This document shows positions 27,001-36,526 of a stretch of DNA of 64,000 nt, piece after piece. The notes under the pieces are model-generated. The model was not told the DNA's origin. It worked only from the letters and a program-made list of their open reading frames with translations, and searched no databases. Each line of letters begins with the position of its first letter. Position 1 is the first letter of the stretch. A program made the position numbers and the translations under genes. The DNA comes from an uncultured Aquimarina sp. (lineage in GTDB: Bacteria > Bacteroidota > Bacteroidia > Flavobacteriales > Flavobacteriaceae), in NCBI GenBank assembly GCA_947493035.1, contig CANLOW010000008.1:60530-124529 (forward strand). Reading direction: 5' to 3'.

Positions 27001-28169
27001 AAGGGAAGATTAGTGTGAAGGTGGTTTCTGATAAGAAAAAAGTAATGCCTCTGATTGATAAACATAACGAAACCCCTATTTTTCAAATTACCGTAAAAGA
27101 TAGTGGTCCAGGGATTGATCAAAAAGAATACAAGCGCATTTTTAAAAGATTCTATCAGATCAGTCAAATGAATAAAACTTATTATGGAAGTACAGGAGTA
27201 GGTTTGGAAATGGTGAAAAGCTTTATAGAATTACATAGAGGAGAGATAGAAGTCGAAAGTGAATTAGGTAGTGGCTCTTCATTTATAGTGAGTATTCCTT
27301 ATGGAGCTTCATTTTTTGAAACAATAGCTGTAAAAGAAGAAGCCTTATCATTAGTTGAAGAAGATATAGATAGTGAATCTCAAATTTATGAGATTGAAGA
27401 TATTTTATCACAAAAAGAGAAAAAGAAAAAGCTTTTAATTGCAGAAGATAATGTTGATTTACAGGATTATCTGGTTTCAGTATTAGGAGAAGAATATGAT
27501 TTGATAGTGGCTTATGATGGGCAAGAGGCTTGGCTGCGCGCTATGGAACATACTCCAGATGTTATTATAACAGATGTAATCATGCCTATTATGGATGGTG
27601 TTGAGTTTTGTTCGAAAATTAAAAATGATATCAAAACCAGTCATATACCAGTAATTATGCTGACTTCTAAAGATCTTGTAGAGGATCGTATAAAAGCGAT
27701 TGATGTTGGGGCCGATGCTTATCTAATAAAACCTTTTGAACTATCTGAATTAAAAGCAATTTTGGCTCAGTTGGTAGATTCAAGACAAAGATTATTAGAA
27801 CGTTTTTCAAATACTCCTCTTGATACACCTATAGAAAAAGGAGTGTCTCATATTGATAATGATTTTGTGCAAAAGGTGGTTACTTATATTCAAGAAAATA
27901 TAGAGAATTCAGATTTGAATGTAGAGACCTTATCATCTAACTTATTTCTTAGTAGAAGTCAGATGTATCGTAAAATCAAATCATTAACAGGGTTATCGCC
28001 AAATGAGTTTATTCGTAGAATTCGTTTAGAGAGGGCAAGAACTTTATTGAACGAAGATCGAAATATGAATATCAGTGAAGTCGCTTTTAAAGTTGGTTTT
28101 TTGTCAGCTTCGTATTTCACAAGATGTTACAAAAAACAGTTCGGAGAGTTGCCACGAAACACCAAATAG
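24051..28169 (+). CDS. Hybrid two-component system sensor-regulator (HTCS)
   Basis: A 1372-residue single-chain regulator of a polysaccharide locus. Signal segment (1-26), periplasmic two-bladed-type Reg_prop propeller repeats (to about 700; recurrent DGxIWIGT), Y_Y_Y domain (about 715-793), transmembrane segment (about 800-822). Then HisKA with NISHEFRTPL (His near 857), HATPase_c with DSGPGID and GSTGVGLEMV, a receiver domain (about 1127-1247; Asp near 1175 in ITDVIMP, Lys in LIKPF), and an AraC-type DNA-binding domain (about 1280-1372). All catalytic motifs are present. It probably senses an oligosaccharide and activates the downstream susC operon. Confidence 0.95.
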   Translation: MTNHAPIKVFITFILCFFNISPQYSQSGFANMEFQNVQGAISQRPITAITQDKDGFIWIGTQGAGLFRYDGISFEFFTHNVGNNKSINSNHVSALYVDSSGGLWVGTDAGLCFFNNETNDFERIKGGNGVGFDFIHISCIAEFDGKLLIGTFEEGVKRVDLKKPQWFDSTFDGGALLGKLINDIKFSAKGNAYIATNQGLKLIENNNFSKAVDVKVSNEEVDSYVTRLFIDTQEQLWVGTIKRGLFKGDLKKALPVFRPVQKVEKRILSITGGLGNVFVGIENDGLLALDSNGNIEKWYRADSMNPKSIASDSVWSIFLGYEGRLWLGYYNDGVSVFDKNHNKFQSLVRHPLLEKGIQSNDLKGFAKSEDGKLWIAVSDGIDILDTNNNTIEHVNSNFNSSYSGLKKGIYIEDIFIDSKENVWIATWGDGIFYLKKGAKRFINYTKVSTDNGLETDKIRCFSESVDGNIWIGSFLHGVHLYDVEKQNFSRVDNESFTRTGLLYKDVKDVFADSYGDIWIGTTKGLFKVVLEDSKFVVEDLSNEISASFGGHPSAKQILSINQTQDGRVWFCTNGGGLFYFSKEENKFHRLQLKDFNQSFVNAVIEPRKNELWVCGKLGVFKINLENAEVVNFTTDDGLLNNHFKDGAVILDNKNRLYFGTNRGLNFIDPQAIDYNENKARPYFRALKVFNKDLKISKQEGDLQKVIDKTEIVTLNHKQSVFTIDYGAISYTRPEKNKFAYYLEGFEKDWNYVGNKTSTTYTNLSPGEYTFKLKVANNDNIWNKQVKTLKIKVLPPWWKTTIAYLLYGLSLMAIMVVIIYFSLRRVNERNTMRLERMKRKQEDELQKQKLQFFTNISHEFRTPLTLIINPVKDLLHIEGEAFSEGVSQKHRIIYKNAERLSRLINELMDFRKLQSDKLQLSVSQFDLISQTKNILSFFNEESKRRKITLDFKHDANSVQVWSDSGMLDKVFFNLLSNAFKVTPNKGKISVKVVSDKKKVMPLIDKHNETPIFQITVKDSGPGIDQKEYKRIFKRFYQISQMNKTYYGSTGVGLEMVKSFIELHRGEIEVESELGSGSSFIVSIPYGASFFETIAVKEEALSLVEEDIDSESQIYEIEDILSQKEKKKKLLIAEDNVDLQDYLVSVLGEEYDLIVAYDGQEAWLRAMEHTPDVIITDVIMPIMDGVEFCSKIKNDIKTSHIPVIMLTSKDLVEDRIKAIDVGADAYLIKPFELSELKAILAQLVDSRQRLLERFSNTPLDTPIEKGVSHIDNDFVQKVVTYIQENIENSDLNVETLSSNLFLSRSQMYRKIKSLTGLSPNEFIRRIRLERARTLLNEDRNMNISEVAFKVGFLSASYFTRCYKKQFGELPRNTK

Positions 28170-28372
28170 TCCTGTTTTAGATGATTCATCTGTCTCATTT
28201 TTAGTAATAAAGTTGATCTGTTAAGAGAGATGAAGGCTTGTAGATAAAGGCTTCGATGAGGCATGCAACACTTGTAATCATTATTGCATCATCTGTAGTA
28301 CGTTAAACTACAACGATTGAATAATTTAGTGAACAGAAAACAGTGAAGTGATATCTTTTTTAACACAAATAC

Positions 28373-28387
28373 TAGTTTCTGAAACTA
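28373..28387. promoter_or_regulatory. Palindrome upstream of susC
   Basis: TAGTTTC-T-GAAACTA, a perfect 7-bp inverted repeat 24 bp before the susC ATG. It may be a regulator site or a leader hairpin. HTCS proteins bind variable sites, so the link is only positional. Confidence 0.35.
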
Positions 28388-28411
28388 AAACTAACTTAAA
28401 CAATAAGAATA

Positions 28412-31400
28412 ATGAAATTAAAGTTGGCATTACATCTGGGTCTATTGCTTATAGGATTTCAGGTCTTTGGGCAATCCGTTTCAGGAAATGTTTCTTCTAA
28501 TGATGAAGAGCTTCCTGGGGCAACGATATCAATAAAGGGTACAGCTAATGGTGCTGTAACAGATTTTGATGGGAAGTATACATTAAATGGAGTGACAGAA
28601 GGAGATATTATCGTCTATTCATATGTAGGCTATATTACTCAAGAAATCATTTATGCAGGTCAAAAAAACATTGATATTAGCTTAGAAGAAGATGAGAGTA
28701 ATCTAGATGAGGTAGTTATCGTAAATTATGGTAAACAAATCAATACTCCTATATCTGTGGTCAAAGCAGATGAATTATCCGAATTTCCTAACACCGATAT
28801 TGGGCAAGCGCTACAAGGTCGAGCAGCTGGGGTGCAAGTAACCAACGGAGGTTCGCCAGGATCTCAGACACAAGTTACTATTCGTGGGTTGGCGACATTT
28901 AATAATTCGAATCCATTATATGTAGTGGATGGGGTATTTGCAGATGACCTTAATAGTATTGACCCTTCAAATATTGAAAAAATTGAGGTTTTAAAGGATG
29001 CAGCCTCTACAGCTATTTATGGGTCTCGAGGTGCTAACGGAGTAATTTTAATAACTACTAAAAAAGGAAAGCCGGGTGAGACCAAATTTAATTTTGAAAT
29101 TTCTACAGGATTTCAAAATTTTAATGATCGATATGATTTATTGAATACAGATCAATATGTGCAATACCTTAGAGAAATTAATACTCTAGCAGGCCGAAAT
29201 GGTGGGCCTGACGATCCAGTAGGCGTTGTTAATGATAATCCCTCATTTGATGGAAATGGAATAGATACTGATTGGCAAGATGAATTTTTTAAAAGTAATG
29301 CCCCTATTACAAATATCAGTGCAGGAGTTAATGGAGGTACAGATAAAGTAAAATATAATGTTGCTTTTTCACATTTGAATCAAGATGGTATTTACACCGA
29401 AACTAATTTTAAGCGTTATACATTTAATGTGAATACAGATGTGAAAGTAACTGATTTTTTAGAGATAGGTGAAACTTTAGGGGTTGGTTGGAATGAAACC
29501 ATTTTTCCTGAAAGAGAAGGTGGTAGAGATCCTCTGTTTAATATCTTAGGATCGGCGCCTTACTTACCTGTTAGGTCAGCTAATGGCCTTTTTTCAGGGC
29601 ATGATGAAGAAGACATTAATGACTCTCGTAATCAAATTAGAATTCAAAACAATAGAGATAATTTAAGGAGAAGAGGGAATTTATTAGGTAGTATTTATGG
29701 GAAAGTAAAACTATTTGATGGTTTAACGTTTCGCTCTCAGTATAGTCTAAACGCATCAATCGAGTTAACAGATAATATAGATAGAGCCTTTGAAGAAGAT
29801 GGAAGATTTAGTAGAAATACAAATATTTTAACTAAAAGAAGAGTAAACGATTATAGAAACATATTTACTAACACACTTAATTATAGTAAAACATTTAATA
29901 AACATGAAGTAAATGGTTCTTTGGTATATGAGCGTATTGATAGAAAGATTGAAGTTTCAGATGCTTCTGGTTCTAATGATGTGTCACCAGAAATCAGAGA
30001 ATTACAATTAGGGGCCAATACAACATTTACAGTACCTATTGAATTTGTTTCTTATTTAGGTTTATTTAGTTATGAATATGACAACCGATATAGTGTGCAA
30101 TTTTCTACGAGAAGAGATAAATCCTCTCGTTTGCCAAAAGAGAATCAAGTAAGTTGGTTTAATTCATTTTCTGCAGGTTGGAATGTTTCAAATGAAGATT
30201 TTTTTGAGTCAAATGTTATTAGTAATCTTAAGATAAGAGCCAGTTACGGGGAAACAGGTAATGATACAGATAATCGATTAGATCCACTTGTAAATGATTT
30301 TAATGCTGCAATTAACGGTAATTTTTTCTATCCTGTAGGGGGTAGTCTAGAGCCTGGATTTGCTCCTGTTAGCTTGAATAATCCAAGAAAAGGTTGGGAA
30401 ACACAAGTAAAACAAAATTATGGGTTTGATCTAGGTTTTTTAGATGACCGATTAACATTTAATTTTGATTATTTTAATAATGATAGTGAAGGGCTGTTAG
30501 TTCCTGTATTTCTTACAAGCTCAACAGGTATAGCGGGTAATTTATCTACAGGTACTGATCAATTTAGAAATGTTGGGGTGGCAAATGTTCAAGGGTATGA
30601 AGTTACTTTAGGGTACAATGACAATGAAGGAGATTTTAAATGGAGCGCTTGGGCTAATATTTCTTCTAGTGAGACAGATGTAAAAAAGCTAAGTGGATTA
30701 AATGATCAATTACTTTTTGCTCAATTAAACCCTCCTTTCGAAGAACGATTGAACCGTGTAGCTGCAGGTGAGTCTTTATTTCATTTTTATGGATTTGATT
30801 TTGAGGGAGTTTATGCTACAGACGAGGAGGCTGCCCTTCAGTTAAATAATACAGAAGCAGCTCAGTTACCTAAAGGAGGAGATGCTCGTTTTAGAGATGT
30901 TAATGGTGATGGTGCGATTACTGATGAAGATCGTGTGGTAATTGGAGATCCTAATCCAGATTTTGTATATAGCTTTAATTTAAAAGGTTCCTATAAAGGT
31001 TTTGATCTTGGACTTCTTTTTAATGGAGTAGAAGGTGTAGATGCTTTAAATAGTAATATCTTTTTTTTAGAAGGGCAGCGTAATGTATTAAACCATGGTA
31101 CGGAAGTATTAAGACGTTGGCAAAATCCTGGGGATGTAACCGATGTTCCTAGGTTTAGATTTGGAGATGATTACAATACAAGTATTTCATCTCGATTTAT
31201 AGAAGACGCATCATTCCTTAGATTAAAGAATGTAACTCTCGGTTATACTTTGGATAAAAAAATTACTGAAAAGTTTTTAAAGGGGGCTTTAAAAAAGATT
31301 CGCTTGTATATGCAAGCACAAAATCTAGTGACCTTTACAGATTACTCTGGTTTTGATCCTGAGATTGCTCCTTTTTATGGAGATACAGGTACAGTGGTTG

Positions 31401-31471
31401 GAATAGGAATCGACAGGAGTGCTGCTCCAAGACCAATAACTTTTATTAGCGGACTACAAATACAATTCTAA
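28412..31471 (+). CDS. SusC/RagA family TonB-linked outer-membrane transporter
   Basis: A 1019-residue outer-membrane transporter for oligosaccharides. Signal peptide (about 1-20), CarboxypepD_reg-like domain (about 23-105; GATISIKGTANGAVTDFDGKY), plug domain (about 115-225) with the SusC signature LQGRAAGVQVTN and KDAASTAIYGSRGANGVI, then a beta barrel ending ITFISGLQIQF with a terminal Phe. It works with the SusD lipoprotein encoded 6 bp downstream. First gene of susC-susD-FG-GAP-GH16. Confidence 0.95.
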   Translation: MKLKLALHLGLLLIGFQVFGQSVSGNVSSNDEELPGATISIKGTANGAVTDFDGKYTLNGVTEGDIIVYSYVGYITQEIIYAGQKNIDISLEEDESNLDEVVIVNYGKQINTPISVVKADELSEFPNTDIGQALQGRAAGVQVTNGGSPGSQTQVTIRGLATFNNSNPLYVVDGVFADDLNSIDPSNIEKIEVLKDAASTAIYGSRGANGVILITTKKGKPGETKFNFEISTGFQNFNDRYDLLNTDQYVQYLREINTLAGRNGGPDDPVGVVNDNPSFDGNGIDTDWQDEFFKSNAPITNISAGVNGGTDKVKYNVAFSHLNQDGIYTETNFKRYTFNVNTDVKVTDFLEIGETLGVGWNETIFPEREGGRDPLFNILGSAPYLPVRSANGLFSGHDEEDINDSRNQIRIQNNRDNLRRRGNLLGSIYGKVKLFDGLTFRSQYSLNASIELTDNIDRAFEEDGRFSRNTNILTKRRVNDYRNIFTNTLNYSKTFNKHEVNGSLVYERIDRKIEVSDASGSNDVSPEIRELQLGANTTFTVPIEFVSYLGLFSYEYDNRYSVQFSTRRDKSSRLPKENQVSWFNSFSAGWNVSNEDFFESNVISNLKIRASYGETGNDTDNRLDPLVNDFNAAINGNFFYPVGGSLEPGFAPVSLNNPRKGWETQVKQNYGFDLGFLDDRLTFNFDYFNNDSEGLLVPVFLTSSTGIAGNLSTGTDQFRNVGVANVQGYEVTLGYNDNEGDFKWSAWANISSSETDVKKLSGLNDQLLFAQLNPPFEERLNRVAAGESLFHFYGFDFEGVYATDEEAALQLNNTEAAQLPKGGDARFRDVNGDGAITDEDRVVIGDPNPDFVYSFNLKGSYKGFDLGLLFNGVEGVDALNSNIFFLEGQRNVLNHGTEVLRRWQNPGDVTDVPRFRFGDDYNTSISSRFIEDASFLRLKNVTLGYTLDKKITEKFLKGALKKIRLYMQAQNLVTFTDYSGFDPEIAPFYGDTGTVVGIGIDRSAAPRPITFISGLQIQF

Positions 31472-31477
31472 CATATT

Positions 31478-33013
31478 ATGAAAACATATATTAAAATTCT
31501 TGGAATATTACTTTCCATTGGACTCATAGGAGCTTTCGTTGCTAGTTGTGATGATGATGTGAGTGTAGAAAATAAAAACGATGTTAGTTTAGATACTTTC
31601 TTTATAACTTTGAGTCAGATAGAAGGTGCAGCTAATGGTTGCTATGCACAATTGCAAAGTGGTGGACTGTATCAGCGTTATGGATATATTTTTCCAGATG
31701 CTATGTCTGACGAGATGGTAGCTGGTGGAGATCCCAATTTTGCACCATTTTATAGATTCGAGTTTACTGCGCAAAGTGGTCCTATAGCACAATATTGGAC
31801 TTCATGTTATAATGGAATAGGTGCTTGTAATTTCGTGTTGGACAATGAAGGTCTAATGAGGTCTAATATTGCTACGTCTGATTTTACTAAAGCCGATGTA
31901 GATGATGTGATAGGTCAAGCTTTATTTTTGAGAGGAGTTTATTATTATTTATTGGTAAAACGATTTGGTGATGTGCCTTTAAAAATTGAATTTTCTGAAG
32001 CTGAGTTGGATGCGCCTAGGAGTTCAACGGTAGAGGTTTACAATAGAATCATTCAAGATTTTGAAAAAGCTACAGGTTTATTATTTGATAAAGGGGCAAC
32101 AGAAGAAGGAAGAGCAACTAAAGGAGCAGCATATGGTATGCTAGGAAAGGTACTTCTTCATAGAAATGAATATGACAAAGCACAAACAGCATTGGCTAAA
32201 GTAAATGGATATTCTCTTTTACCTATTGAGGAATATGAAGATAACTTTAATGAATCAGGAGAATTTAATGATGAGTCTATGTTTGAGGTTACATTTACAG
32301 GAGAATTTGGTACAGAGACAGAACGTTGGGCGCAAAATGGACAAGGATTTGCTGAGCAAACATTTCATTCTCAAGAGTATACTGGTTGGGGTAATTTAAA
32401 ACCTTCTGTGAAGTTAGATAACGAATTTGAAGATGATGACCCTAGAAGAACAGTAGCCTATGTGAAAGATGACGAAAAATATGGACCGAACAAAGAGTTT
32501 ACAAGGAGCGGAGGAATTGCTTGGTTAAAATTCTCTCAGTTATATCAACAAGAAAGTGTTGTTGAAAATAGTGGAATTAATGTAAGGTTTTTAAGATATG
32601 CGGATGTGGTGCTTATGCAAGCGGAAGTTGAATATTCTTTAGGGAATGATGCTGCAGCTATAGGTTTCTTAAACCAGATTCGTGATCGAGCGAAGCTACC
32701 AAGGTATGGTACAGCTGAGATGGATAGTCGAGGGTTTTCTGTAAGTACAGACGAGGGTATTTTTAAGGCGATCAGACACGAACGTTTTGTAGAGCTTTGC
32801 GGAGAGCAACATCGTTTTGATGATTTAGTACGTTGGAATAGAGACCCTGAGGAATTAGCTATTTTCCCTGATGAAAATTATAATAATCCTGATATATCAC
32901 AACGACGTCCTAGAAATTATGATTCGGGAGTACATAGGTTAATGCCTATTCCTCAAAATGAAATAGATACTAATAATGCTATTTCTTCAGAGGATCAGAA
33001 TCCAGGATACTAA
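31478..33013 (+). CDS. SusD/RagB family nutrient-binding lipoprotein
   Basis: A 511-residue surface lipoprotein (lipobox VASC, Cys24, then DDD) that closes over the SusC barrel and delivers glycan. It shows the family's TPR-type helices (FLRGVYYYLLVKRFGDVPL), the C-terminal elements VRFLRYADVVLMQAEVEY and ERFVELCGEQHRFDDLVRW, and the typical ending HRLMPIPQNEID...QNPGY. Paired with the preceding SusC. Confidence 0.95.
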   Translation: MKTYIKILGILLSIGLIGAFVASCDDDVSVENKNDVSLDTFFITLSQIEGAANGCYAQLQSGGLYQRYGYIFPDAMSDEMVAGGDPNFAPFYRFEFTAQSGPIAQYWTSCYNGIGACNFVLDNEGLMRSNIATSDFTKADVDDVIGQALFLRGVYYYLLVKRFGDVPLKIEFSEAELDAPRSSTVEVYNRIIQDFEKATGLLFDKGATEEGRATKGAAYGMLGKVLLHRNEYDKAQTALAKVNGYSLLPIEEYEDNFNESGEFNDESMFEVTFTGEFGTETERWAQNGQGFAEQTFHSQEYTGWGNLKPSVKLDNEFEDDDPRRTVAYVKDDEKYGPNKEFTRSGGIAWLKFSQLYQQESVVENSGINVRFLRYADVVLMQAEVEYSLGNDAAAIGFLNQIRDRAKLPRYGTAEMDSRGFSVSTDEGIFKAIRHERFVELCGEQHRFDDLVRWNRDPEELAIFPDENYNNPDISQRRPRNYDSGVHRLMPIPQNEIDTNNAISSEDQNPGY

Positions 33014-33160
33014 ACGGGTACGTGTAATTAAGAATAAGTAGTAGTTTTTTATTTATAAAGTTCATAAGGAGTGGAGAAGGGTATTTCTTCACTCTTTTAT
33101 GGTATACAGTGATGTTGTTTATTTTATTATCTTTTTATCATAAAAAGACTTTTTAAGTGT

Positions 33161-36100
33161 ATGATTCGTAAAATTTTTGGAGTGTTTTTAGTATTTGCCT
33201 TTTTTTCTTGTGAAAAGAGTACTAAAACGAAAGAGGAGTTGCCTTCAGTAAAAACAAAATTATTTTCTAAACTCGATAATCAATCCAGTGGTATCGATTT
33301 TACAAACCATCTGAAAGAGAATGATACGCTTAATTATTTTACTTATCCTTACATATATATGGGTGGAGGAGTGTCTGCCGGAGATATTAATAACGATGGG
33401 TTAACTGACCTCTTCTTTACGGGAAATATGGTTTCAAATGGCCTGTATCTTAATAAAGGGAACCTTAAGTTCGAAGATATTTCTAAAAGAGCGAACATAG
33501 AAGGGGATCACAGATGGTATACAGGTACAACTATGGCAGATATTAATGGAGATGGTTTTTTAGATATATATTGTTTGGTTTCTGGTCAATCAGGAAATAA
33601 ACAAAACGAATTATATATCAATAAAGGAGATGGAACTTTTGAGGAAAAATCAAAAGAATTAGGTTTAAATGATCCAGGAAATAGTGTCGATGCTACTTTT
33701 TTTGATATGGATAATGATGGAGATTTAGATGTCTACGTAACTAATTATCCGATTACTCCATTTCAATATAATAGTTACCAGTATAAAATGCGAATGGATC
33801 GTGTTACAGATTCAGAAACAGATCATTTATATAGAAATGATAATGGTGTTTTTACTAAGATTACTGAAGTTGCTGGTGTAAAAGAATATAGCTTGTCGCT
33901 AAGTGTTACTGCATCAGATATCAATAATGATGGATGGGTAGACTTATATATATCTAATGATTTTGGAACCCCCGATTGTCTTTATGTCAACCAAAAAGAT
34001 GGCACATTCAAGGACGAGATAAAAGAAGCCACAGCGCATACTTCTTTTTATGGGATGGGAGTAGATATTGCTGATTTTAATAATGATGGGTTTTTAGATA
34101 TTATTCAGATGGATATGGATGCGGCCACGAATAGAAGATCTAAAGCGAATATGGCAAGCATGAATCCTCAATTGTTTGATAATATTGAACGTGTAGGGTT
34201 TCAATACCAGTATATGCAAAATACTTTGCAACTGAATACAGGTATACAGCAAAATGGTATACCTAAATTAAAAGATATTTCAAGGCTTTCAGGGGTTTCG
34301 TCTACGGATTGGAGTTGGGCTCCATTATTAGCTGATTTCGATAATGACGGATATAAAGATTTATTTATTTCAAACGGAACAAGACGAGAAATTAATAATA
34401 AAGATTATTTCGCAAACCTGAAAGGTGAAAAAAAACATAAAGATAGCTTGTTAATGAAGAGTTTAAAAATCCCTTCGGAACCTATCGACAATTATATGTT
34501 TAAGAATAATGGAGATCTAACCTTTTCGAAAATCAATACGGCTTGGGGGATTGAAGATAAAGGATTTTCAAATGGAGCAGTTTATGCTGATTTAGATAAT
34601 GATGGTGATTTGGAAATTATAACAAATAATATCGACAGTCCTGTATCAGTTTTTGAAAATAAAAGTTCTGAGACCAATAATTATATTTCAATAAAATTAA
34701 AAGGCAATGATCTTAATTTAGATGGACTTGGGGCTAAAGTAAAAGTCTTTTCTGAAGGGAAGCAACAAATACAAGAATTAACCTTGAGTCGTGGTTTTCA
34801 GTCTTCAGTATCTCCAAAACTTCATTTTGGTTTAGGGAAATCAAAAACAATTGATAGTATTTTGGTTGTTTGGCCAAATCAAAAAACAGAATTGTTAAAG
34901 GATATTGATGTTAATAATTCCATTGAGCTTGTCGCTTCTAACGCAAACAAAACGTTATCACATTCTAAAGAAAAAGAGAGAGAAAAAGAACAGCTTTTTG
35001 AAAGCTTTCAAGATACTCTAGCCTTGTACAAGCATAAAGAAAACCCTTATGATGATTTCAAAAAAGAAATATTGTTACCTCATAAAACATCTCGTTTTGG
35101 CCCTGGTTTAGCTGTAGGCGATCTTAATGGTGATGGGCTAGATGATTTTTATATAGGTGCAGCAACGAGATTTCCGGGAGGTATGTTTTTTCAACGCAAG
35201 GATGGAAGTTTTGAGCAGCAAAAGACTAAGATTCTAATCAACGATAGAAATTACGAAGATATGGGAGCGCTCATTTTTGATGCGGACAAAGATGGAGATA
35301 ATGACTTGTATATCGTTAGTGGAGGAAATGAATTTAAACCTAATGATCCTTTACTTAGAGATCGATTATATATCAATTTAGGTAATGGTCGTTTTGCGAA
35401 GAGTGAAATTAACTTGCCTAGTATTAATGAAAGTGGACAGCGTGTATATGCTTGCGATTATGATAAAGATGGAGATGAAGATCTTTTCGTGGGAGGGCGT
35501 TTAGTTCCGCAAAATTATCCAGCACCGGCTAATAGTTACATTTTAGAAAATGTGAGTAAACCGGGCAATCCTTATTTTGTTGATAATACAGCTAAGGTTG
35601 CACCAGGTTTTAAGAAATTAGGAATGGTGACTTCTGCTCAGTGGCTAGATTATGATGGAGATGGGTGGATGGATCTTGCAGTTACGGGCGAATGGATGGA
35701 TGTTCGTATGTTTAAAAATCATAAAGGAATTTTGAAGGAGGTTACTAAATCTGTTGGTTTGAGCGAAACAACAGGTTGGTGGTTTAGTCTTAAAGCAGTG
35801 GATATTGATGGTGATGGTGATCAAGATTTAATTGCAGGTAATTTAGGCGAAAACTACAAATACAAGGCTAAAGAAGAAGAGACTTTCGATGTTTACTTTA
35901 ATGATTTTGATGGTAATAAGAAGAATGATATAGTGTTAAGCTACTATAATGAAGGAAAGCAATTTCCAGTTAGGGGAAGAGAATGTAGTTCACAGCAAAT
36001 GCCTAATATCAAAAAGAAATTCGAAAACTACGATAGTTTTTCTAATGCTACTTTGTTAGATGTTTACGGGAAAAAGAAGTTAAATGCAGCAATTCATTAT

Positions 36101-36478
36101 CAAGTAAAATCTTTTAAGAGTGCTATTTTTTATAATGAAGATGGCAAGTTTAAACGGCAAAATCTACCTGTTGAAGCTCAAGTAGCTCCGGTGAATCAAA
36201 TTTTAGTTAATGATTTTGATAAAGATGGAACTAAAGATATAGTGCTTGCAGGTAACCTTTTTGCTTCGGAGGTCGAAACTCCAAGAGCTGATGCAGGGAA
36301 TGGGGTCTTTCTAAAGGGAACTCAACAAGGAGGATTTATTCCGAAATCGGCAGTAGATTCAGGATTGTTTATAGATGGAGATGTAAAGGATATCGCCCCA
36401 ATAACTATTAAAAACCAACAGTATCTTCTTGTGGCAAATAACAATGATTTCTTGAGATTTGTAAAAGTGAGTCCATAG
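33161..36478 (+). CDS. FG-GAP/VCBS repeat lipoprotein with ASPIC/UnbV domain (CRTAC1-like)
   Basis: A 1105-residue lipoprotein (FFSC, Cys17). Two sets of FG-GAP/VCBS repeats with calcium-binding DxDxDG motifs (for example DINNDGLTDLFF, DMDNDGDLDVYV, DLDNDGDLEIIT) form presumed beta propellers. Between them, around 515-585, is an ASPIC/UnbV domain (LNLDGLGAKVKV, then LSRGFQSS and LHFGLGKS). A Lys/Glu-rich linker near 600 joins the halves. Such proteins often follow SusCD pairs in marine Bacteroidota but their role in glycan use is not established; a calcium-dependent glycan or protein scaffold is possible. It starts 147 bp after susD. Confidence 0.85.
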   Translation: MIRKIFGVFLVFAFFSCEKSTKTKEELPSVKTKLFSKLDNQSSGIDFTNHLKENDTLNYFTYPYIYMGGGVSAGDINNDGLTDLFFTGNMVSNGLYLNKGNLKFEDISKRANIEGDHRWYTGTTMADINGDGFLDIYCLVSGQSGNKQNELYINKGDGTFEEKSKELGLNDPGNSVDATFFDMDNDGDLDVYVTNYPITPFQYNSYQYKMRMDRVTDSETDHLYRNDNGVFTKITEVAGVKEYSLSLSVTASDINNDGWVDLYISNDFGTPDCLYVNQKDGTFKDEIKEATAHTSFYGMGVDIADFNNDGFLDIIQMDMDAATNRRSKANMASMNPQLFDNIERVGFQYQYMQNTLQLNTGIQQNGIPKLKDISRLSGVSSTDWSWAPLLADFDNDGYKDLFISNGTRREINNKDYFANLKGEKKHKDSLLMKSLKIPSEPIDNYMFKNNGDLTFSKINTAWGIEDKGFSNGAVYADLDNDGDLEIITNNIDSPVSVFENKSSETNNYISIKLKGNDLNLDGLGAKVKVFSEGKQQIQELTLSRGFQSSVSPKLHFGLGKSKTIDSILVVWPNQKTELLKDIDVNNSIELVASNANKTLSHSKEKEREKEQLFESFQDTLALYKHKENPYDDFKKEILLPHKTSRFGPGLAVGDLNGDGLDDFYIGAATRFPGGMFFQRKDGSFEQQKTKILINDRNYEDMGALIFDADKDGDNDLYIVSGGNEFKPNDPLLRDRLYINLGNGRFAKSEINLPSINESGQRVYACDYDKDGDEDLFVGGRLVPQNYPAPANSYILENVSKPGNPYFVDNTAKVAPGFKKLGMVTSAQWLDYDGDGWMDLAVTGEWMDVRMFKNHKGILKEVTKSVGLSETTGWWFSLKAVDIDGDGDQDLIAGNLGENYKYKAKEEETFDVYFNDFDGNKKNDIVLSYYNEGKQFPVRGRECSSQQMPNIKKKFENYDSFSNATLLDVYGKKKLNAAIHYQVKSFKSAIFYNEDGKFKRQNLPVEAQVAPVNQILVNDFDKDGTKDIVLAGNLFASEVETPRADAGNGVFLKGTQQGGFIPKSAVDSGLFIDGDVKDIAPITIKNQQYLLVANNNDFLRFVKVSP

Positions 36479-36526
36479 AGGATACAATAATCAGGTTGTT
36501 AAAAACGTGTTTTAAATTTTAGTCTT

